From Roseibium limicola (GTDB taxonomy: Bacteria; Pseudomonadota; Alphaproteobacteria; Rhizobiales; Stappiaceae): a stretch of 64,000 nucleotides of DNA. Positions 63,661 through 64,000 of the stretch are shown one piece after another (positions within the stretch are counted from its first letter, which is position 1; every line of letters begins with the position of its first letter). The notes under the pieces were generated by a model. That model searched no databases and was not told where the DNA came from. It saw only the letters and a list, made by a program, of their open reading frames with translations. The stretch is from contig NZ_JAFLNF010000002.1 in assembly GCF_017313085.1 (NCBI RefSeq), positions 496,001 through 560,000 of the forward strand, read 5' to 3'. The position numbers were made by a program, and so were the translations under genes.

Positions 63661-64000
63661 ATGACGCTATATCTCGACCTGGGCGGCCGACCGGCACTTC
63701 GCCATGCAACAACCCGCCTGTTGACCCGCCTGCAACTGGACCCACTGTTCGCCGAAACCACGCTGTCTCATCAGAATGACCTGCAGGAAGACCTGATCGA
63801 GTTCCTGTGTTTTATATTCGAAGGTGCGCCAGTTTATGAAGGCCGGACAGCGAACAAAATGCTCGGCCCCTATTGCGCCTGTGATCAAACTTTCGACCAT
63901 CTGGTCGACCACATCGTGACGGTTCTGATCGGCTCAACCGGAGCCTCTCCGCTGGAGACGACGATTCGCGCACGCTTTGACCGGCTCCGACCAATTCTCC
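63661..64000 (+). CDS. Truncated hemoglobin-like protein (partial, runs off the window)
   Basis: 113 codons to the end of the window, no stop. A ribosome site (AGAGGG) precedes ATG 63661. The pattern fits the 2-on-2 globin family: LYLDLGGRPALRHA, TRLQLDPLFAETTLSHQ, and FIFEGAPVYEGR. When aligned by eye to group I/II truncated hemoglobins, the position of the proximal heme-ligating His (as in the common RAAH segment) is a Leu or neighbouring residue here (NKMLGPYCACD), so heme binding is doubtful. It has two Cys nearby. Function unclear. Confidence 0.6.
   Translation, partial: MTLYLDLGGRPALRHATTRLLTRLQLDPLFAETTLSHQNDLQEDLIEFLCFIFEGAPVYEGRTANKMLGPYCACDQTFDHLVDHIVTVLIGSTGASPLETTIRARFDRLRPIL

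Noticed and set aside
1..64000. CRISPR arrays, tRNA or rRNA genes, prophage or intact IS elements
   Set aside because: I looked for regular spaced repeats, tRNA-like ends, integrase or phage structural genes, and complete transposases, and found none.

Overview
The window is a stretch of an alphaproteobacterial chromosome, most likely from the Hyphomicrobiales (a Stappia/Labrenzia/Roseibium-like marine lineage is my best guess, inferred only from protein flavour). The evidence is a DivK next to a DUF3572 gene, an EipB (DUF1849) envelope protein, the alpha-type DinB with an N-terminal zinc ribbon, the Cys-free 55-residue L33, DUF1489 and DUF6455 proteins, and a pyrB-pyrC-plsY-dprA-topA-rnr-DUF983-NUDIX-rpmG run that is a familiar order in this class. 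The DNA is GC-rich in genes, with AT-rich intergenic pockets. I see no rRNA, tRNA, CRISPR array, prophage or intact insertion sequence.

Layout. 1-5 kb: a DUF2147 secreted protein, a GNAT acetyltransferase, a PAS/PAS hybrid histidine kinase and a GT39-type membrane glycosyltransferase. 5-19 kb: the three tRNA-amidotransferase genes all lie on the minus strand, but gatB is separated from gatC-gatA by about 10 kb of accessory genes. These are a GFA enzyme, an orphan fliK-like/flhB-C-terminal pair, small DUF6455, membrane and zinc-ribbon proteins, the osmoregulated periplasmic glucan genes opgG-opgH with an extra small ORF between them, and an FAD oxidoreductase. 19-25 kb: a TetR regulator with a palindrome at its start codon, a secreted YHS protein, a UPF0173 hydrolase, and a GntR regulator facing a 2-oxoacid-type TRAP transporter operon.

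25-38.6 kb: the core block ruvX, AEC transporter, pyrB, a dihydroorotase-like pyrC that lacks catalytic residues, plsY, dprA, topA, rnr, DUF983, NUDIX and rpmG, with several 1-4 nt stop/start overlaps. 38.7-50 kb: a Cache-type chemoreceptor, a decayed AT-rich stretch, divK-DUF3572-HAD, dinB, eipB, RidA, a GDPD phosphodiesterase, a FemAB-like acyltransferase, a soluble PAS chemoreceptor and a HIT protein. 50-64 kb: AzlCD, clpS-clpA, a phasin, a D-Ala-D-Ala carboxypeptidase with a SPOR domain, a minus-strand DUF1489-VWA-DnaJ group, a DUF599 protein whose 3' end overlaps that of an adenylate cyclase, a YdcF-type protein, thiE, and a truncated-globin-like gene cut by the window edge.

There is no obvious novel multi-gene defence or mobile system. 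The most noteworthy points are the split and translationally coupled opgH N-terminus, the pseudo-dihydroorotase, the convergent coding overlap, the globin-like protein apparently without a proximal histidine, and the Lys-rich tails on ClpA and TopA.
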